Shown: positions 16,675-24,944 of the stretch, one piece after another
How positions within the stretch are numbered: position 1 is the stretch's first letter
Layout of the letters: each line of letters opens with the position of its first letter
Source of the DNA: JBGPYB01 sp041493035
GTDB taxonomy: Bacteria > Acidobacteriota > Vicinamibacteria > Fen-336
Assembly (NCBI GenBank): GCA_041493035.1
Contig: JBGPYB010000026.1
Location: 1 to 38,139, forward strand
Direction: 5' to 3'
Length of the DNA: 38,139 nt
Position numbers and translations under genes: made by a program
The notes under the pieces: model-generated
What the model saw: the letters and a program-made list of their open reading frames with translations, nothing else
What the model was told of the DNA's origin: nothing
Database searches by the model: none

Positions 16675-17937
16675 GTGGTGCGCAAGGCCGTCGCGGTCGC
16701 TCTCGTTCTGCTGCTCCCGTCCTCCGCGCGATCCGCGCCTGACGGTGACACGCCCGACGCTCCATCACGAATCACTACCGAGCGGGCCGAGGCCCTGGTG
16801 CGCGAGATCAGCGCCTCCGTGGAGCAGCTTCGCGGGCTGAAGTTCAGGACCCCCGTGGCGATGAAGGTGATCAGCGGGGCGACGGCTCGGGAGAACTTCA
16901 GGGCCAAGATCGATCCGGAATTCGAGGAGGAATCGCGCCACGTCCAGACCGCGTACGCGCAGCTCGGCCTCGTCCCCCGCGGCACCGACCTCAACAAGGC
17001 TTCACTGGACCTCGCCGAAAAGGGGGTCGACGGCTACTACGAACCCGGCAGCAAGACCTTCTTCCTGTTGGACCACGTGGCGCCCGACGAGGTGCGCGGC
17101 GTCATCGCCCACGAGCTGACCCACGCCCTCGAGGACCAGAACTACGACCTCCTGGCCGTGCAGAAGAACGCAGATGGGGACGCGGATCGCGCGACGGCGA
17201 TTCGCTCGCTCATCGAGGGCTCGGCCATGGTGGTGATGTTCGCCTTTCTGAGCCGCGAGCAAGGCCAGAAGGAGGCGAAGGCCAAGGTCGAGAAGTCGCA
17301 GTCCGCCAGAGCCGATCCGCTGAAGATCGCGCCGACCTTCACACAGCGCAGCCTGGTCCTCCCGTATCTTCTCGGCTTCTCTTTCCTGCTGCACGGCAAG
17401 CCGTGGGACTGGGCGTTCGGCAACGGCGTGCTGATCACCGACATCGCCAAGGCCTACAGGGACCCGCCCCTGTCGACCCGCGAGATCCTCCATCCGGAGC
17501 AGTACTGGGGCGGCCACTTCGGGCATCGGGAGCGGCTCAGGCTTCCCGACCTGTCTTGGGTCCTCGGCAAGGGGTGGTCGAAAGCGACGGAAGGGTCGAT
17601 CGGCGAGCTGGGTTTGTCGGTGCTCGCCGGCTCGCACGATTCCATCGACCCGTCCTGGGCGCTTCTTCCGACACGCTGGACGAACGAGGCGTCCACAGGC
17701 ACCACGGGCGACGTCTACCAGCACTATGTCAACGGCACCCGCAGCATGACCGCGCTCCTCACACGCTGGGAAACCGACCGCGACGCACACGAGTTCGAAG
17801 ACGCCCTCGTGAACAAGGGCCGGTACTACACCCAGTTCGGCGTGAACATTCTCGTCCTCGCGGGCGACGTCGAGGACAGAGGTGAAGCCGTGGCCCTCGC
17901 CGCACTCCAGGGGACGAACTACAGGCCGGACGAGTAG
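16675..17937 (+). CDS. Exported HExxH metallopeptidase, unknown substrate
   Basis: 420 residues from the GTG at 16675 (a second GTG follows at once). A signal peptide covers about residues 1-21 (VAVALVLLLPSSARSAP). VIAHELTHALEDQ at 143-155 is a zinc-binding HExxH motif of gluzincin type. LIEGSAMVVMFAF further on probably supplies the third ligand Glu. DGYYEPGSKTFFL stands just before the motif. The rest is mostly helical. It should act in the periplasm or be secreted. The start is supported by the TAGAAT box 7 bases upstream rather than by a ribosome-binding site. It runs convergent to the next gene. Confidence 0.8.
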   Translation: MVRKAVAVALVLLLPSSARSAPDGDTPDAPSRITTERAEALVREISASVEQLRGLKFRTPVAMKVISGATARENFRAKIDPEFEEESRHVQTAYAQLGLVPRGTDLNKASLDLAEKGVDGYYEPGSKTFFLLDHVAPDEVRGVIAHELTHALEDQNYDLLAVQKNADGDADRATAIRSLIEGSAMVVMFAFLSREQGQKEAKAKVEKSQSARADPLKIAPTFTQRSLVLPYLLGFSFLLHGKPWDWAFGNGVLITDIAKAYRDPPLSTREILHPEQYWGGHFGHRERLRLPDLSWVLGKGWSKATEGSIGELGLSVLAGSHDSIDPSWALLPTRWTNEASTGTTGDVYQHYVNGTRSMTALLTRWETDRDAHEFEDALVNKGRYYTQFGVNILVLAGDVEDRGEAVALAALQGTNYRPDE

Positions 17938-17954
17938 TCGACCCGCGGATCGCG

Positions 17955-17969
17955 CCCCGAAGAACGGGG
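17955..17969. terminator. Hairpin between convergent genes
   Basis: CCCCG (17955-17959) pairs with CGGGG (17965-17969) around AAGAA, in the 44-bp gap between convergent stops. No U-run follows, so a terminator role is tentative. Confidence 0.35.
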
Positions 17970-17981
17970 GAGCCCATCCGG

Positions 17982-18878
17982 CTACTTGGACGAGATCGTG
18001 TACCTGACCAGCACGCCGTCGGCGAACACCGTTTCGACTCGGTCGTCGCCTCGCGTGTAGACGATGGTAGCGACCTTGAGCTTCCCTTCCGCGTGTTCGT
18101 CGACGCTGACGGGCTTGCCGAGGATCTTGTCCACTTCCCCCCGGCTGAGGCCCTTGCGCAACGAGCCCGCATCGTCGTCGGTCCGGGGCCGGTCGTCACG
18201 GCGGTCCGCATCGTGTCGCGGCCGTCGCGACTCTACCCAGGGGAAGTCCACGAAGTCGCCCAAGGCGCGCATGACTCCTTCGGGCGTGAGGGCGGAGGCT
18301 GGAACCTTCTTCTCGAACCGCAGATTGAACCGGGAGCCCTTGTGCATGGCCAGGCCGTGCTCGCGTTCCTGCTTCTCCTTGTCCGCGATGTCCTGCAAGA
18401 CGCGGGTGCGCGCTTCCTCGCGCTCGCGGTCGCGGCGGACGTCGTCCAGCTCGCGCTCGAGCTGGCGCTTCCGGTCGCGGTCGGTCTCCGACTTGACCTG
18501 CCGCTCGAGGTCCTTCTCGCGGTTGCTCTTGGTGACGGGAGGGATGGTGGTCCCGCCGGCGCTGTCGCCGAACGTGCCCCACCCGCCTCCCCCGAGCTGG
18601 AACTCGATGACGTCGTCCTTCACCTTGATCTTGGTGACCTGCACCTCGTCGCCGGGCCGAAGGACCACGCCGTAGTAGCCGAGGCGGGAGCTCTGCTCGC
18701 TCGCGTCGAGGGGCTGGGGGCTCCCCGAGCGGATATCGACGCCCTTGGCGCTCGCGGGCATGTCGATCCTGACCACGACCGTCCGGCCCTCGAAGTACTG
18801 ACGCAGGGCGTCTTCGCTCTGCGCGTGAAGGGTGGAGGCACACGACAGGGCCAGAATGGTGGCGGTGGCATGTCTCAT
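17982..18878 (-). CDS. Exported coiled-coil protein, unknown function
   Basis: 298 residues from the ATG at 18878, chosen because AAGGAG precedes it and a signal peptide follows (ending TLHAQS). Residues 25-100 are beta-rich (RTVVVRIDMPASAKGVDI, then LGYYGVVLRPGDEVQVTKIKVKDDVIEFQLGGGGWG). Residues 110-180 form a long highly charged helix (DLERQVKSETDRDRKRQLERELDD). Near the C-terminus GLSRGEVDKILGKPVSVDE resembles the BamE/SmpA-type 'GMxxxEVxxxLGxP' motif. A periplasmic protein of a type found often in Acidobacteria; no known function. Divergent from the DUF1345 gene. Confidence 0.75.
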   Translation of the reverse strand: MRHATATILALSCASTLHAQSEDALRQYFEGRTVVVRIDMPASAKGVDIRSGSPQPLDASEQSSRLGYYGVVLRPGDEVQVTKIKVKDDVIEFQLGGGGWGTFGDSAGGTTIPPVTKSNREKDLERQVKSETDRDRKRQLERELDDVRRDREREEARTRVLQDIADKEKQEREHGLAMHKGSRFNLRFEKKVPASALTPEGVMRALGDFVDFPWVESRRPRHDADRRDDRPRTDDDAGSLRKGLSRGEVDKILGKPVSVDEHAEGKLKVATIVYTRGDDRVETVFADGVLVRYTISSK

Positions 18879-18961
18879 CGCAGGAACTCCTTTGGACGAG
18901 AGTCTAACTGAATTTGGCCCCGGCGCCACGGGAGCCGCTCGCGCCGACGGCGTTCCGGAAC

Positions 18962-18967
18962 GATAAT
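18962..18967 (+). promoter_or_regulatory. -10-like box GATAAT of the DUF1345 gene
   Basis: GATAAT ends 8 bases before the ATG at 18976; no Shine-Dalgarno sequence lies between. The spacing fits a leaderless transcript. Confidence 0.4.
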
Positions 18968-18975
18968 CCGCGGCG

Positions 18976-19644
18976 ATGGCTTCGCCGGACCGCGCGTTCC
19001 ACAGTCGCGACCCACGCCAGGCTCGCGCCCGTCTGCTCATCGCCCTGACGGCGGGAGCGGCGACGACGCTCGCCATCCCCGAGCGTTTCGGTCTCCCGCT
19101 CCGAGCCGTGGCGGGCTGGAACGCGGCGGCGCTGGCGATGGGCTCGCTCGCGTGGTGGCTGATCCTTCACGCCGACCCGGCCGAAACCCGAAGGCGCGCT
19201 GCCGCCGACGACCCAGGCCGACGCCTCGTGCGGATCCTCGTCCTTCTGGCGAGCGGCTTCAGCCTGTTCGCCACCACCGTCGTGCTGCGCGACGCGCGGA
19301 CGCGCGCGCCGGAAGCACGCGACGCCTTCGTCGCCCTCTGCGTCCTGGCCGTGGCGAGCGCCTGGATGCTCACCCACACCGCCTACGCGCTCCGCTATGC
19401 ACACCTCTACTATCGTGACGACGCCGGGGAAGGAGGCCTCGCCTTCCCGGGCGACGCGCCGCCCGCCTACGTGGACTTCGCGTACCTCGCGTTCACGATC
19501 GGCATGTGCTGTCAGGTTTCGGACGTCACGGTCTCGAGCAGCCCGATCCGGCGCGCCGTGCTCGGCCAGAGCGTGCTGTCGTTCGCCTACAACACCGCGA
19601 TCCTGGCGACGGCGCTGAACCTGGTCCTGGGCGTCTTCGGCTAG
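18976..19644 (+). CDS. DUF1345 membrane protein
   Basis: 222 residues with about five membrane segments. The C-terminal half carries the family's marks: AWMLTHTAYALRYAHLYY, then YVDFAYLAFTIGMCCQVSDVTVSS and RRAVLGQSVLSFAYNTAILATALNLV. Function is unknown in the family; it is an inner-membrane protein. The start has no ribosome-binding site but stands 8 bases behind a GATAAT box. The ArsC-like gene follows 10 bases downstream with its own AAAGGA signal, so the two may be co-transcribed. Confidence 0.88.
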   Translation: MASPDRAFHSRDPRQARARLLIALTAGAATTLAIPERFGLPLRAVAGWNAAALAMGSLAWWLILHADPAETRRRAAADDPGRRLVRILVLLASGFSLFATTVVLRDARTRAPEARDAFVALCVLAVASAWMLTHTAYALRYAHLYYRDDAGEGGLAFPGDAPPAYVDFAYLAFTIGMCCQVSDVTVSSSPIRRAVLGQSVLSFAYNTAILATALNLVLGVFG

Positions 19645-19654
19645 AAAGGAACGA

Positions 19655-20002
19655 ATGAAGATCGTCGTCTATCAGAAACCAACGTGTACGACGTGCCGAC
19701 AGGTCCACGCGGCCCTCAAGGAGAGCGGGGTCGACTTCGACGCCGTGGACTACTACCTGGAACCCATTCCGAAATCCAAGCTGAAGGATCTTCTCCGAAA
19801 GATGGGAATCAAGGCCCGCGACCTCCTGCGAACCAAGGAGGAGATCTACAAGACGCTGAAGCTCGGCGAGCGGGAACTGACCGAGGCCGAGATCCTCGAC
19901 CTCATGGTGAAGCACCCCGACCTCATCCAGAGGCCCATCGTCGAAAAGGGGAGCCGGGCCATCCTCGCCCGCCCGGCCGAGCGTTTGAAGGAGATTCTCT
20001 AG
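19655..20002 (+). CDS. ArsC/Spx-family reductase-like protein
   Basis: 115 residues, the normal size. KPTCTTCRQVHAALKESGVDFD carries the glutaredoxin-like CxxC at 11-14, and QRPIVEKGSRAIL near residue 93 is the conserved Arg-Pro segment of ArsC. Glutaredoxin-linked arsenate reductases use the first of these Cys; the related YffB/Spx proteins do not reduce arsenate. No arsenic transporter or ArsR regulator is nearby, so the physiological role is unsettled. AAAGGA lies before the ATG. Confidence 0.85.
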   Translation: MKIVVYQKPTCTTCRQVHAALKESGVDFDAVDYYLEPIPKSKLKDLLRKMGIKARDLLRTKEEIYKTLKLGERELTEAEILDLMVKHPDLIQRPIVEKGSRAILARPAERLKEIL

Positions 20003-20011
20003 CTTCTCGCG

Positions 20012-20374
20012 TTACCGCGCCGCTCGTTTCACAGGCTCTTCCACGTAATCCCGATCGAGGTGTCCGCTCATGGCGTCGTTGCGGGATACGACCGCACCCG
20101 CACCTGCCACCTTATGGATCCCGTAGCGCTGCGTGCGGCCGGTCGTGCGGGTATCTGCAATCTGGTTGTCCTCAATCACGATGTCGCCGGCTCGCGCGCG
20201 TCGGGGTCCAGACCACGAAGTGCGGACCGCCCACCCGCTGGGCTTCTCCGCCCAGCACCTGAGCGGCATCCCCTTCTCCCCAACCCGAGCAGCTCCCGTC
20301 TCTGTGAACGCCAACTCCTTTCCCTCCGGCACCTTGGCGGTTATTCGGGGCCGACCCCTCCACCTGGCAGGCAT
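20012..20374 (-). pseudogene. 3' remnant of a right-handed beta-helix protein gene
   Basis: The stretch 20003-20407 has no intact gene. On the minus strand, a 120-codon frame reads GKELAFTETGAARVGEKG, PLRCWAEKPSGWAVRTSW and then GDIVIEDNQIADTRTTGRTQ, YGIHKVAGAGAVVSRNDAMSGH. The last part has the N-x-I / G-I-H / V-x-x-N rhythm of parallel beta-helix rungs (pectate-lyase-like or surface proteins). There is no signal peptide or N-terminal body and the frame then runs through the lipoprotein gene on the other strand, so I read it as the leftover tail of a larger gene. Confidence 0.4.
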
Positions 20375-20407
20375 CCTGCGATAGAGCCATGGCAGCAGGA
20401 GGGTGAC

Positions 20408-20875
20408 ATGAGTGCACTGACAAGAAGCGCGCGGATCAGGACGGCGGCGGCGGCCCTCGCGCTGATAGCAGGCGCCGGCTGTGCGCTCAACCCGCCCGCC
20501 GGGGCGCCCGCGGCAGCGTCTCCGGACCGGCGCGAGCTCACCGCCGGGGTGGTGCAGCGCGGGGTGCACGCCGGGATGAGCGGCGCCGAAGTGGTGGAGG
20601 TGCTGGGCTCCCCCAACATCGTGACCCGGGGGGCCGACGGCCGCGAGGTGTGGGTGTGGGACCGCGTGTCCAGCGACCGTTTCAGCGCCGAGGAGAGCGG
20701 CTCGATAGCCGGCGTGGTGGTGGGAACTGGACCCAGCGTGACGGGCGGGGTGGGCGGCCAGGCTTCCGTTCGGCGCGCGCGCACCACGTCCACCCAGAGC
20801 ACGCTCACCGTAGTGGTGCGGTTCGACGAGGCGGCGCGGGTGACCACGGTCAGCCTGCACGCCTCCAGCTTCTGA
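20408..20875 (+). CDS. Lipoprotein with SmpA/OmlA (BamE-like) fold
   Basis: 155 residues. AGGAGG precedes the ATG at 20408. A lipoprotein signal ends LIAGAGCAL, lipobox Cys at about 25. VHAGMSGAEVVEVLGSPNIVTRGADGREVWVWDRVSSD is the BamE-like helix-helix-strand motif; a Gly/Ser-rich insert (ESGSIAGVVVGTGPSVTGGVGG) and two further strands follow. BamE-like lipoproteins assist outer-membrane protein assembly, but many stand-alone relatives have other roles. The next gene also encodes a lipoprotein and begins 31 bases downstream, so the two probably work or at least are expressed together. Confidence 0.8.
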   Translation: MSALTRSARIRTAAAALALIAGAGCALNPPAGAPAAASPDRRELTAGVVQRGVHAGMSGAEVVEVLGSPNIVTRGADGREVWVWDRVSSDRFSAEESGSIAGVVVGTGPSVTGGVGGQASVRRARTTSTQSTLTVVVRFDEAARVTTVSLHASSF

Positions 20876-20906
20876 CCCGCGGACCAAGGCCCTGGAGGAG
20901 GATGCC

Positions 20907-21443
20907 ATGACCCCCCGACTGATGGCACTGGTGCTCGCCGCCGCGGCGTTCTCCGGCTGCGCCTCGGGCTCGGCCGGGCTGGAGCCGAACCGGGAGACCC
21001 TGGCCACGGGCACGCTGGAGCAGCGCGCGGCGCAGACCCGGACCTACGAGCGCAAGCCCGCGGCGGTGCTGCGCGCCGTGGTGCAGGCCCTGCAGGACTC
21101 CGGGTTCCAGGTGCGCGAGGCCAACGCCGAGCTGGGCCTGGTCACCGCCACCTTCGAGAAGGACAAGGGCCACGAGGCCGCGGGCGGGCTCAAGGCCCTG
21201 TTCTGGTACCCGTACCTGATTCCCTTCCGCGGACTGCTCCCGAAGCACCACCATCTCCTGGTGGAGGCCACCGCCAACGTGAGTGCTCTGGGCGAGCGCT
21301 CCCGGGTGCGCGTGAGCTGCCGGCAGACGCTAAGCGTGGACGGGAAGGCGAAGTCGGTGGGCCCGGTGGGGGACGCGGCCTTCTTCCAGCAGCTCTTCGC
21401 CAGCGTGGACAAGGCCCTATTCCTGGACGAAGAGCAGCTCTGA
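20907..21443 (+). CDS. Lipoprotein of unknown function
   Basis: 178 residues. GGAGGAGG precedes the ATG. The signal ends ALVLAAAAFSGCAS with the lipobox Cys at about 18. The mature part has an alpha/beta look: AVLRAVVQALQDSGFQVREANAELGLVTATFEKDK is the pattern of a small fold seen in envelope lipoproteins (helix, then a strand of 'xGxVTA'), and VEATANVSALGERSRVRVSCRQTL continues it. No family named with confidence. Codon use matches its neighbours. The transposase gene begins shortly after. Confidence 0.75.
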   Translation: MTPRLMALVLAAAAFSGCASGSAGLEPNRETLATGTLEQRAAQTRTYERKPAAVLRAVVQALQDSGFQVREANAELGLVTATFEKDKGHEAAGGLKALFWYPYLIPFRGLLPKHHHLLVEATANVSALGERSRVRVSCRQTLSVDGKAKSVGPVGDAAFFQQLFASVDKALFLDEEQL

Positions 21444-21594
21444 CCCCCCCGCCCGTCCGCGGGCTCAGTGTGATCGGGCCCTCGGCGCCCTGCTCATCGC
21501 CCGCGAGCTCCTGGCGCTCAGCCTGGGGCTCCTCCTGGCCAAGGTCCGGGAGACCGCCGACCCGATCCAGAGCCTCATAGCACGGATCAAGAAG

Positions 21595-22671
21595 TTGGAG
21601 CTGCTACTGGCCCAGGCTCGGGAAGAGGCCGACATCCTCCGCGCCAGACTCGAGCGCCTCGGCCCCAGGAGACGTCGCCACTACTCTCCCCGTCAGAGAT
21701 TCCGCATCCTGCTGTTCATGAAGACCTACGTGATGTCCCTCGCCGAGACCGCGCAGCGCTTTCTCGTCTCCACCCAGACCGTGGCACGCTGGATGAAAGA
21801 GGCTTCCCTCCGCCCGGAGCGCGACACCGTGGGCTCCCTGATCGAGCCCGTACTCCCCGTCCGTCGTTACGACGATGTCACGCGCCATCTCATCCAGAAC
21901 ATGGACGAGATGGGGTTTGGAGGCAACGACACCATCGCCCACACGCTGGCCCGCGCCGGCTGGAGAGTCTCGCCCCGGACCGTCGGCAGGGTTCGGAACG
22001 AGAAGCGCATCCCCGATCCGGAACCGCTGCTGCCGACCAGGACCCTTGAGGCGCGGCGGTCGAATCAGGTCTGGATGACGGATCTCACCGAGATCCCCAG
22101 TCTGTTCCGCATCTTCTCCTTCAAGCTGGCCGTCGTGATCGACGTCTTCTCTCGCATGCCGCTCGCGGCGAAGGTGTTCCTTGCCGAGCCCGGGGCGGAC
22201 GCCCTGGCGGGCCTCGTCCAGCAGGCCATTCGCTTGAACGGCACGCCCAGGCACTTCGTCTCCGACCAGGGAGCGCAGTTCACGGCCGAGGCCTTCCGAT
22301 CCGCCCTGAAGGCGCTCGGCATCCGCCAGCGCTTCGGCGCCATCGGAAAGACCGGCTCCATCGCCATCGTAGAAAGGCTGTGGAGGACGTTGAAAGAGAC
22401 CCTGAGCCTCCGCCCCTTGAAGCCGCTGACCAGGGCGGACCTGGAGCGGAGGCTCAAGACCGGCCTTCTTCACTATGCGTACCTGCGTTCTCACCATGCG
22501 CTGGCTGGGGCCACGCCGGCCGAGGTCTACTTCGGGATCAGGCCAGCCCACCTGTCGGCTGTCTCACCACCCAGGGGTAGGCCAGGCGAGCGTTCCCCAG
22601 GGCTCGGCCTGGTCGTCGTCCACCTCGACCCCGAGCGCTGCCTTCCGGTCCTGATCCCGAAAGCAGCGTAG
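21595..22671 (+). CDS. DDE (rve-type) transposase, IS481/IS3-like
   Basis: 358 residues from a TTG at 21595. An N-terminal helix-turn-helix part reads HYSPRQRFRILLFMKTYVMSLAETAQRFLVSTQTVARWMKEA. The integrase core has WMTDLTEI, VSDQGAQFTAEAF and VERLWRTLKETL as the D, D, E segments, so the enzyme looks intact. The same frame is open upstream to about 21444 and encodes plausible helical sequence (LLALSLGLLLAKVRETADP), so the true start may lie upstream or the 5' end may have been lost. I could not find matching terminal inverted repeats at 21444-21480 or 22672-22840. It transposes its own element. Confidence 0.85.
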   Translation: MELLLAQAREEADILRARLERLGPRRRRHYSPRQRFRILLFMKTYVMSLAETAQRFLVSTQTVARWMKEASLRPERDTVGSLIEPVLPVRRYDDVTRHLIQNMDEMGFGGNDTIAHTLARAGWRVSPRTVGRVRNEKRIPDPEPLLPTRTLEARRSNQVWMTDLTEIPSLFRIFSFKLAVVIDVFSRMPLAAKVFLAEPGADALAGLVQQAIRLNGTPRHFVSDQGAQFTAEAFRSALKALGIRQRFGAIGKTGSIAIVERLWRTLKETLSLRPLKPLTRADLERRLKTGLLHYAYLRSHHALAGATPAEVYFGIRPAHLSAVSPPRGRPGERSPGLGLVVVHLDPERCLPVLIPKAA

Positions 22672-22965
22672 TCAACCCCCGCTCGCCAACCGCTCCGCGT
22701 CTCTCGCGCCTTCGTCCGTCTCCGTGGCACTATCGAGAACCAAGGTCGGTTGACAACGAGTGGCTCGCTCTCGACTCCCTCGGCCGAACTCCCCTCGGAT
22801 GTCGTCCTTCAACTCGCATTGCGCCCCAACACTGTGCGCCGAGGGCACGACTGGGATGGCTTGCGTTGGAACAGCGATCGCGAGAACGATCGCAACCGGC
22901 CGAGCGAAGCGGAAGACCCCGCGGCGTGTCTTCAGGCGGAAGACGCACTCGCGGGGCGCGCTCAC
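22672..22965 (-). CDS. Truncated copy of an RHS-type 5' end (signal-peptide region)
   Basis: 97 residues from a GTG at 22965 that overlaps the preceding stop (GTGA). Residues 10-45 (RLKTRRGVFRFARPVAIVL, AIAVPTQAIPVVPSAHS) nearly match the signal-peptide region of the RHS-type gene 1.8 kb away. After PSAHS the similarity stops and the sequence becomes Arg/Glu-rich without domain character; it ends against the transposase stop codon. It looks like the start of a second RHS-type gene whose body was lost, possibly when the insertion sequence arrived. It may still be translated, because it is coupled to the upstream gene. Confidence 0.45.
   Translation of the reverse strand: MSAPRECVFRLKTRRGVFRFARPVAIVLAIAVPTQAIPVVPSAHSVGAQCELKDDIRGEFGRGSRERATRCQPTLVLDSATETDEGARDAERLASGG
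22832..22940. repeat. Direct repeat, copy B (partner at 24657-24765)
   Basis: Aligned without gaps at an offset of 1825 bases; by hand about 95 of 109 bases match. It covers the signal-peptide region of both RHS-type ORFs on the minus strand. Several differences are silent or conservative (Ile/Leu, Thr/Ala, Val/Leu). Confidence 0.8.
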
Positions 22966-23843
22966 GAGAGGGTCCTCCCTTGCTTCCTACGACGGGCTCG
23001 AGGAGGGGCTGGTGCCGCCGGGTGGAGGCCAATATGAATCCCACGCAGTAGACGACTGACGGGCTCGCGCCTGTAGCCGAACTTCTCGTAGACGCGCATG
23101 GCGAGAGCCCCGGTCAGCTGGCCTCCAGCTACCAGCAACTGCTCCATCGACATCCAGCTCGTGGGACGATCAACAATCCCCCACGAACCGCCCTTCTCGT
23201 TGAGATACAGGATCGAGATCGAGGCAAGGTTGGCGTGAGCGCTCACATAGGACTCGACTCTCCAGATCCGTTCATGTGCGTGCTTCGCCCGCCTGGCCAA
23301 GTCGCTGTCTCCTGCCGCACCCGCAAGGGCCACGACCTGGCCGAACACCTCCCCGACCGACAGAGGTCGCGGTTCACCCTTGCGGGGGCCAGCCTTGTGT
23401 CGGACCGGCGAATCCTTCGCCATGGACCGAAACCGGGCCAGCCACCGGCTGAGGCCAGGTGTCGGCGGCTCGAATGCCTTCGTCGCCCTCCTCAACTCCT
23501 CGGCGGCACCCGGCGCAAGTTCGAAGATGCCCGCCGTCCCCTTCAGAAGGACAAGACAGGCGACAGCCCAGGTTTCGGTAAGAGTTCTGAGCAGGACGCC
23601 AGCGACGTCAGCCCGACCTCGTCGCGCAGTCAAGAGGTAGATGCCCTCCAGCAAGGCACGACAGCGAGCGAGCCCGGCGGCTGCGAAGTGCCGCGAATGT
23701 TCATTCGTGTGAACGGCGGTCGTCAGCTCACCACTTCGCCGCTCCAGTACGCGCAGGAGGTTTGCGACGCGCCTCCGGATTCGGCGTTCGGGGACAGTCA
23801 GGGCGTGTACCGTAGCGGGCGCAGACAACCGATCCCTGGGCAT
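22962..23843 (-). CDS. Unknown protein in an RHS-like cassette (possibly DUF5677-like)
   Basis: 293 residues. Its ATG stands 2 bases behind the stop of the RHS-type ORF and its stop overlaps the next GTG, so three ORFs are tightly linked. The sequence is helical and soluble: RRVANLLRVLERRSGELTTAVHTNEHSRHFAAAGLARCRALLEGIYLL, then VAGVLLRTLTETWAVACLVLLKG, a pattern (E/R-rich helix, LLRTLxE) that resembles DUF5677-type proteins. LASISILYLNEKGGSWGIVDRPTSWMS follows, and the tail is Arg/Pro-rich and basic. No catalytic motif is evident. In RHS loci a gene in this position often encodes a toxin-associated or immunity protein; that role is inference only. Confidence 0.65.
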   Translation of the reverse strand: MPRDRLSAPATVHALTVPERRIRRRVANLLRVLERRSGELTTAVHTNEHSRHFAAAGLARCRALLEGIYLLTARRGRADVAGVLLRTLTETWAVACLVLLKGTAGIFELAPGAAEELRRATKAFEPPTPGLSRWLARFRSMAKDSPVRHKAGPRKGEPRPLSVGEVFGQVVALAGAAGDSDLARRAKHAHERIWRVESYVSAHANLASISILYLNEKGGSWGIVDRPTSWMSMEQLLVAGGQLTGALAMRVYEKFGYRREPVSRLLRGIHIGLHPAAPAPPRARRRKQGRTLS

Positions 23844-23845
23844 CG

Positions 23846-24799
23846 CTAAACGAGCCTCTGGTCGATGCGAGTGAGCATCTGCTGGATCCGTCCGGCGCCG
23901 TCACGCTGGAACGTGACACCCTTGCCGGTGCTGCTCAGGATGCCTCCTGGTGACACGAAGAGGCTGTTCCCGTTGGTGTCGGCGATCGTCTGGAGCCCCT
24001 GCTGCTTGTCGATCGTGAAGCTGCGACCGTCGGGGAGTGTGAGGACATACCCCTGCGGGTCGTAGGTAGCGGCACCCTGGGTGACGTCCTGGGTCCCCGG
24101 CCAGCTTCCGAAGACGTCCACGTCGGTCCCGCCGAGCGGCGCGAGCGTCGCGATCGTCCCGGGTCGCGGGACGAAGCTCACCGTCCCCGCCGCGATGGGT
24201 GCCCCGCCCTGGCACTGCGGGCTCACCGCCGCGTCGAACTCGTAGACCTTGCCGTCGGGGAGCGTGATCGTCACCGGATGGCTCGTGGTCGGTTGCAGGC
24301 AGTACGTCGGGAACTGGATCCCCGCCACCGTCCCGTACCACCCGAAGCCGGACTGCTCGGCCAGGCTCACCTGGACACGTGATACGTCGAGACGCCAGCC
24401 GAAGCCGAAGTCGCCCGATTGATGCTCGCGGCTGTCGTACGTCCGCGTCAGCCGAATCGGCAGGCCCGCCACCGGTACCTCGAGGTCCACGAAGGACACA
24501 CTGAAGTTCCCGACCTTCATGTTGTCCCGCGAGAGGGCGACGGAAACGATACGGATTCTCAGGACCAGCGCCCTCTCGCGCCGTGAACGTGCCCCGTGTC
24601 CCGAGCCCCCTTCCCCGCCGAGCGTGACTGCGGGGAAGGGGGTCTGGGGGATGGGGCTGTGCGCCGAGGGCAAGACGGGAATGGCTTGCGCCGGAACCGC
24701 GATCGCAAGAACGAGCGCAACCGGCCGAGCGAAGCGGAAGACTCCGCAGTCTGTCTTGAGCCGGAGCATACGCCCGCGGAACATCCCAGAATGTAGCAT
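23846..24799 (-). pseudogene. 5' part of an RHS/YD-repeat protein gene, truncated
   Basis: 317 residues from the ATG at 24799 (a TTG at 24829 is also open). The signal peptide is RFARPVALVLAIAVPAQA. The body has the RHS N-terminal pattern: KVGNFSVSFVDLEVPVAGLPIRLTRTYDSREHQSGDFGFGWRLD, LPDGKVYEFDA and YVLTLPDGRSFTIDKQQGLQTIADTNGNSL. RHS proteins are usually over 1000 residues. Here the text breaks after GVTFQRDGAGRIQQM, where 'TDPxGN' would be expected, reads a few foreign residues (DQRLV) and stops. The core repeats and polymorphic tip are missing. A truncated or displaced RHS module is the best reading. Confidence 0.75.
24657..24765. repeat. Direct repeat, copy A (partner at 22832-22940)
   Basis: Partner of the 109-bp repeat; lies in the signal-peptide region of the longer RHS-type ORF. 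Similarity fades beyond both edges. Confidence 0.8.
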
Positions 24800-24928
24800 C
24801 AGTGCGCCACCTGCGGGGCTGAGCCGCAAGGCCTGGCGCAGGCCGGGGCGACATGGTCTGACCGGTATTGCAAGGACGCAGCTGCATTTTCAGGCTGCGC
24901 TCTGGACCTCTCATGACCGCCTTCCGCC

Positions 24929-24934
24929 TAGAAT
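24929..24934 (+). promoter_or_regulatory. -10 box TAGAAT of the restriction-modification gene
   Basis: TAGAAT ends 10 bases before the ATG at 24945, giving a predicted leader of about 4 bases. No Shine-Dalgarno sequence is seen. Confidence 0.45.
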
Positions 24935-24944
24935 CGCTCCAGGC

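Noticed and set aside
21444..22840. Complete insertion sequence with terminal inverted repeats
   Set aside because: I compared both flanks by eye and found no convincing matching inverted repeats or target duplication, so only the transposase gene is called.
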